Below, piece after piece: positions 5,619 through 7,548 of a stretch of DNA of 7,548 nt. The stretch is taken from the NCBI GenBank assembly GCA_007135435.1, contig SLIW01000367.1, positions 1 through 7,548 on the forward strand, written 5' to 3'. The stretch comes from Natronomonas sp. GTDB taxonomy: Archaea > Halobacteriota > Halobacteria > Halobacteriales > Haloarculaceae. Made by a program: the position numbers and the translations under genes. Position 1 is the stretch's first letter. Every line of letters begins with the position of its first letter. A model generated the notes under the pieces. That model was given only the letters and a program-made list of their open reading frames with translations. It was not told where the DNA came from and did no database searches.

Positions 5619-5640
5619 GGTTCGAATCCCGCCGCGCCCG
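5619..5640 (+). repeat. Duplicated tRNA-Arg 3' end (att-like direct repeat)
   Basis: These 22 bases are identical to 5501-5522, from the T-loop edge to the discriminator base of tRNA-Arg. Upstream of the match the similarity stops and the T-stem partner is not conserved (TCCGG instead of GCGGG), so this copy cannot fold as a tRNA. The left flank holds an 8-bp inverted repeat, GCCAGACG (5575-5582) and CGTCTGGC (5608-5615). A tRNA 3' fragment as a direct repeat is the usual mark left by tyrosine-recombinase integration. Only 96 bases lie between the copies and no integrase is present, so this looks like a remnant. Confidence 0.75.
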
Positions 5641-5734
5641 CTGATACTGCGACGAAGATGACGAAAAACGAGTCGTCGATGAGCGCTGACGTCGATTCCC
5701 ATATCGAGTCACGACCGATCGGCGGAACGCCGTC

Positions 5735-6769
5735 TCAGACCGGTTCATCCAGCGGCCGGGCGGCCGAGACGTCGGGGAAGAGCGGGTCGAGGTCGGGGTC
5801 GTCGTCGACGACGGTGAAATGGCGACCCTCGCGGGCGACGATACCGGCCTCCTGGAGGTGTTCGAGGTGGGCGAAGGCCTCGCCGGGGCCGTGGAGGATG
5901 TGGATGGAGTGCAGGGAGCCGAACAGCTCCGCACTGACCTCCCAGGGCGTGGCCGGCCCGTCGGCGAGCACCGCGAGGACGCGCTCCGTCCGCTCGCGGT
6001 GGTGGACGACGATGTCCGCCGCCCGCCCCGGCGGGTCGACGATCGGCCCGCGGTGACCGGGCCACGCGCGCTCGTACCCGCGCTCGACGATCTCGGCGAG
6101 CGTCTCGAGGTACTTCCCGAGCGCGCCGTCGACCCGTGTGTCCGCGCCCCCGACGTTCGGCGTGTAGTACGGCAACAGCGCGTCGCCGGAGAAGACCTCC
6201 TCGCCGTCCCTGCCGTCGAAGGCGAACCCCGAGAGCCCGGCCGCGTGGCCGGGCATGTGGACCGCCTCGAGCGCGACGCTCCCCAGGTCGAACGTCTCGC
6301 CCCCGACGAAGGTGGTCACCTTCGGGGGATCACCCTTGATGTCCGCCCCGCCGACGAACGCGAGCAGCGCCTCCTGTTTCTCCTCGGGCATCCCCCACTC
6401 GTCGATGCGTCGGCGGAGGCGGGTCTCCTCGTCGGCGACGGCCTCGGGATCTTGCGCGACGAGCGGCGCGTCTGCCTCGTGGACGTGGACGCGACAGCCG
6501 CTCTCGGCCTGGACCGCGCCCGCCAGCCCGGTGTGGTCGGCGTGGTGGTGGGTGAGGAACACGCGGTCGACGTCAGCGAAGGACAGGCCGTGGCGATCCA
6601 GGCCCGACTCGAGCTGGCGGCGCGTCTCGTCGACGTCGACGCCGGTGTCGACGAGCGTCGTCTCCGCGCCCTCCTCGAGTCCCAGGACGTAGCTGTTGTT
6701 GTTGCCCTCGAAGGCCGTGTTGCCGAGGGAGATCACGCCGAGCTCGAACGGGAGGCCGGGGTCACTCAT
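5735..6769 (-). CDS. Metallo-beta-lactamase-fold hydrolase with C-terminal winged helix (LACTB2-like)
   Basis: This 344-residue protein has the full MBL metal site: H74-x-H76-x-D78-H79 (THHHADHTG), H175 (MPGHAAG), D196 (FSGDALL) and H239 (WPGHRG). Two metal ions, probably zinc, are expected, so it should be an active hydrolase of a thioester, phosphodiester or lactone. Residues about 255-325 look like a winged helix (TPWEVSAELFG, then a predicted recognition helix and AGIVAREGRHFTVVD), as in LACTB2-like proteins, some of which are nucleases; the substrate here is unknown. The ATG at 6769 overlaps the stop of the SAMP-like gene as ATGA, with no ribosome-binding site visible. It therefore probably depends on coupled translation or reinitiation. 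There is no signal peptide, so it is cytoplasmic. Confidence 0.92.
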   Translation of the reverse strand: MSDPGLPFELGVISLGNTAFEGNNNSYVLGLEEGAETTLVDTGVDVDETRRQLESGLDRHGLSFADVDRVFLTHHHADHTGLAGAVQAESGCRVHVHEADAPLVAQDPEAVADEETRLRRRIDEWGMPEEKQEALLAFVGGADIKGDPPKVTTFVGGETFDLGSVALEAVHMPGHAAGLSGFAFDGRDGEEVFSGDALLPYYTPNVGGADTRVDGALGKYLETLAEIVERGYERAWPGHRGPIVDPPGRAADIVVHHRERTERVLAVLADGPATPWEVSAELFGSLHSIHILHGPGEAFAHLEHLQEAGIVAREGRHFTVVDDDPDLDPLFPDVSAARPLDEPV

Positions 6770-7254
6770 CGGGCGTCGCCCCCAGCAGCAGGGCCGATGG
6801 ACGCCGATGCGGGGTCGGCCCGTCCGGGTACGGGGCGGGCACGGGTGGGTACGTGGCCATCCCGTCCGGGCACGGGGCGGGCCCGTCCGGGTACGGGGTG
6901 GGCCAGGCTGGGCGCCTGTGCACGTCGACGCCGCGGGTTCGTCGACGCCGTGGTGCCCATCGGGAGACGAGGTCCCCGTCCCCCCGAGACGCCCGGCGTG
7001 AGCACGAGCGTGTCGTCGGCGGAGAGCGTCACTTCCGCCGGGTCGCCGACGATCGGGTCACCGTTCAGGGCGACCGTGATGTGCGGGCGAATCCCCCCGT
7101 CGGCGCGGAAGAGAAGCGCGTCCAGCCCGTCGAACTCGCCGGTGATACCCTCGAGCGCCTCCTGGACCGTCGCCCCCTCGTCGACCTCTCGGACGATCCG
7201 CTTGTCGCCGACCGCCTCCCGTAACGTCGCGTAGAACTGGAACTCGACGCGCAT
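6766..7254 (-). CDS. Ubiquitin-like small archaeal modifier / MoaD-family protein with 70-residue extension after Gly-Gly
   Basis: Residues 1-92 form a beta-grasp MoaD/SAMP protein: MRVEFQFYATLREAVGDK, VDEGATVQEALEGI, GIRPHITVALNGD and the terminal PGVSGG, with the diglycine at 91-92. Known SAMPs and MoaD end at that diglycine, which is adenylated for sulfur transfer or protein conjugation. Here the frame continues through residues 93-162 as Arg/Pro/Gly-rich sequence with 7-residue RPVPGRA-type repeats (21-bp array), ending in a TGA that overlaps the hydrolase ATG. As written, the diglycine is internal and would need proteolytic exposure, for instance by a JAMM-type protease. Alternatively the stop codon was lost or a sequencing indel lies in the G6 run at 6980-6985. 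The start at 7254 is supported by a TATA-like box about 30 bases upstream; a longer frame to 7314 is rejected. Confidence 0.82.
   Translation of the reverse strand: MRVEFQFYATLREAVGDKRIVREVDEGATVQEALEGITGEFDGLDALLFRADGGIRPHITVALNGDPIVGDPAEVTLSADDTLVLTPGVSGGRGPRLPMGTTASTNPRRRRAQAPSLAHPVPGRARPVPGRDGHVPTRARPVPGRADPASASIGPAAGGDAR
6819..6923. repeat. 21-bp tandem repeat with hairpin units (4 copies plus a degenerate fifth)
   Basis: The units are 6819-6839, 6840-6860, 6861-6881 and 6882-6902, with a weaker fifth at 6903-6923. Units 1, 3 and 4 begin CCCGTCCGGG and contain CCCGT...ACGGG arms; unit 2 keeps CACG...CGTG. The period is seven codons. On the minus strand it encodes RPVPGRA-like heptapeptides in the extension of the SAMP-like protein. 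It lies 50 bases before the hydrolase start codon. Confidence 0.85.
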
Positions 7255-7276
7255 GCCCGAACTCGGTCCCGCCGCC

Positions 7277-7292
7277 GACATAGTTCTTCGCA
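7277..7292 (-). promoter_or_regulatory. TATA-type promoter of the SAMP-like gene
   Basis: On the minus strand this reads TGCGAAGAACTATGTC: a GCGAAGAA BRE-like element followed by an ACTATGT box. The box is centred about 29 bases before the ATG at 7254, matching leaderless haloarchaeal transcription. No Shine-Dalgarno sequence precedes the ATG. Confidence 0.55.
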
Positions 7293-7318
7293 CCCCGGCC
7301 ATCGAAACCGGCACACGG

Positions 7319-7334
7319 CTCCGTGTACACGGAG
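7319..7334. promoter_or_regulatory. Perfect 16-bp palindrome, candidate operator
   Basis: CTCCGTGTACACGGAG is an uninterrupted perfect palindrome with no central loop, the form expected of a binding site for a dimeric regulator rather than an RNA hairpin. It lies about 27 bases upstream of the BRE/TATA region of the SAMP-like gene, where an activator or regulator could sit. Confidence 0.4.
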
Positions 7335-7336
7335 TC

Positions 7337-7548
7337 GTGGACGACGATTCTCAGTACCACCTGTGGCGAGGAGACGGGTTCCAGGCGGCGATCGAGGCGG
7401 ATAGGCGTGGACGGTCCACGGCCCCCGATCGACGGACGCCGAGCCGACCTGACCGTCCAGTGTCCCGGGTCGACCTGGTCATCCAGTGGCCCGGGTCGAC
7501 CTGGTCGTCCAGGAGGGCAGCAGTCAGGTGTACTCGCACCCGAATGAA
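7337..7548 (+). CDS. Doubtful partial reading frame at right edge
   Basis: A frame from the GTG at 7337 is open to the window end (70 codons). Its first ~25 codons read like haloarchaeal protein (VDDDSQYHLWRGDGF then QAAIEADRRG), with acidic residues and GC-rich third positions. After that it turns Arg/Pro-rich, and it crosses a 26-bp repeat whose unit is not a multiple of three, which argues against translation. The same frame extends upstream to an ATG at 7253. It may be a gene start, a decayed gene or chance. I do not recognise a family. Confidence 0.22.
   Translation, partial: MDDDSQYHLWRGDGFQAAIEADRRGRSTAPDRRTPSRPDRPVSRVDLVIQWPGSTWSSRRAAVRCTRTRM
7446..7523. repeat. 26-bp tandem repeat (3 copies)
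   Basis: The units are 7446-7471, 7472-7497 and 7498-7523, all starting GACCTG. The first two end CCCGGGTC and are flanked by GACC...GGTC arms; the third diverges after its first half. Units 2 and 3 contain CTGGTCRTCCAG, a small dyad. The period is not a multiple of three, so the array is probably intergenic. Confidence 0.8.

Noticed and set aside
5575..5640. Second tRNA gene downstream of tRNA-Arg
   Set aside because: Only the 3' T-loop/acceptor strand is present. The T-stem does not pair, and there is no matching 5' acceptor strand or anticodon arm.
5819..7234. Plus-strand open frame of 471 codons
   Set aside because: It is antisense to the metallo-beta-lactamase and SAMP-like genes, both of which have clear motifs; the frame has no recognisable domain.

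Overview
The window looks like chromosomal DNA from a haloarchaeon. It is very GC-rich and its proteins are acidic. It has a HalX-type response regulator, leaderless-style promoters (TATA-like boxes about 25-32 bases before start codons), two TatA proteins, a twin-arginine signal peptide, and a ubiquitin-like modifier/MoaD protein carrying the SAMP-type diglycine. All family assignments come from reading the translations; no database search was made.

Layout from left to right. A truncated gene for a Tat-exported protein runs off the left edge (minus strand). An AT-richer 490-base gap follows. Next is a two-gene plus-strand operon: a HalX response regulator whose C-terminal tail is a 15-bp minisatellite, and a stop/start-overlapping gene for a DUF7504-like, RecA/KaiC-related protein without a Walker A lysine. 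After an 8-bp tandem repeat come two minus-strand genes: an HD-domain phosphohydrolase and a one-Cys peroxiredoxin. They are separated by four tandem 27-bp hairpin units. Two plus-strand tatA genes follow, separated by 443 bases that contain palindromic 14-bp repeats; no tatC is present. Then comes tRNA-Arg(CCT), whose last 22 bases recur 118 bp downstream, like an attachment-site scar. On the minus strand, a SAMP/MoaD-like gene overlaps (ATGA) a metallo-beta-lactamase-fold hydrolase gene. The last 300 bases hold the SAMP promoter, a perfect 16-bp palindrome, a doubtful partial reading frame and a 26-bp tandem repeat.

Functionally the window is mostly separate housekeeping units: export (two TatA subunits, with one Tat substrate nearby), signalling (HalX plus partner), redox defence, and a modifier/hydrolase pair. 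Two features stand out. The SAMP-like reading frame does not stop after its Gly-Gly but continues for 70 repeat-built residues into the hydrolase start. There are also six unrelated minisatellites in 7.5 kb, two of which keep hairpin base-pairing through compensatory changes.
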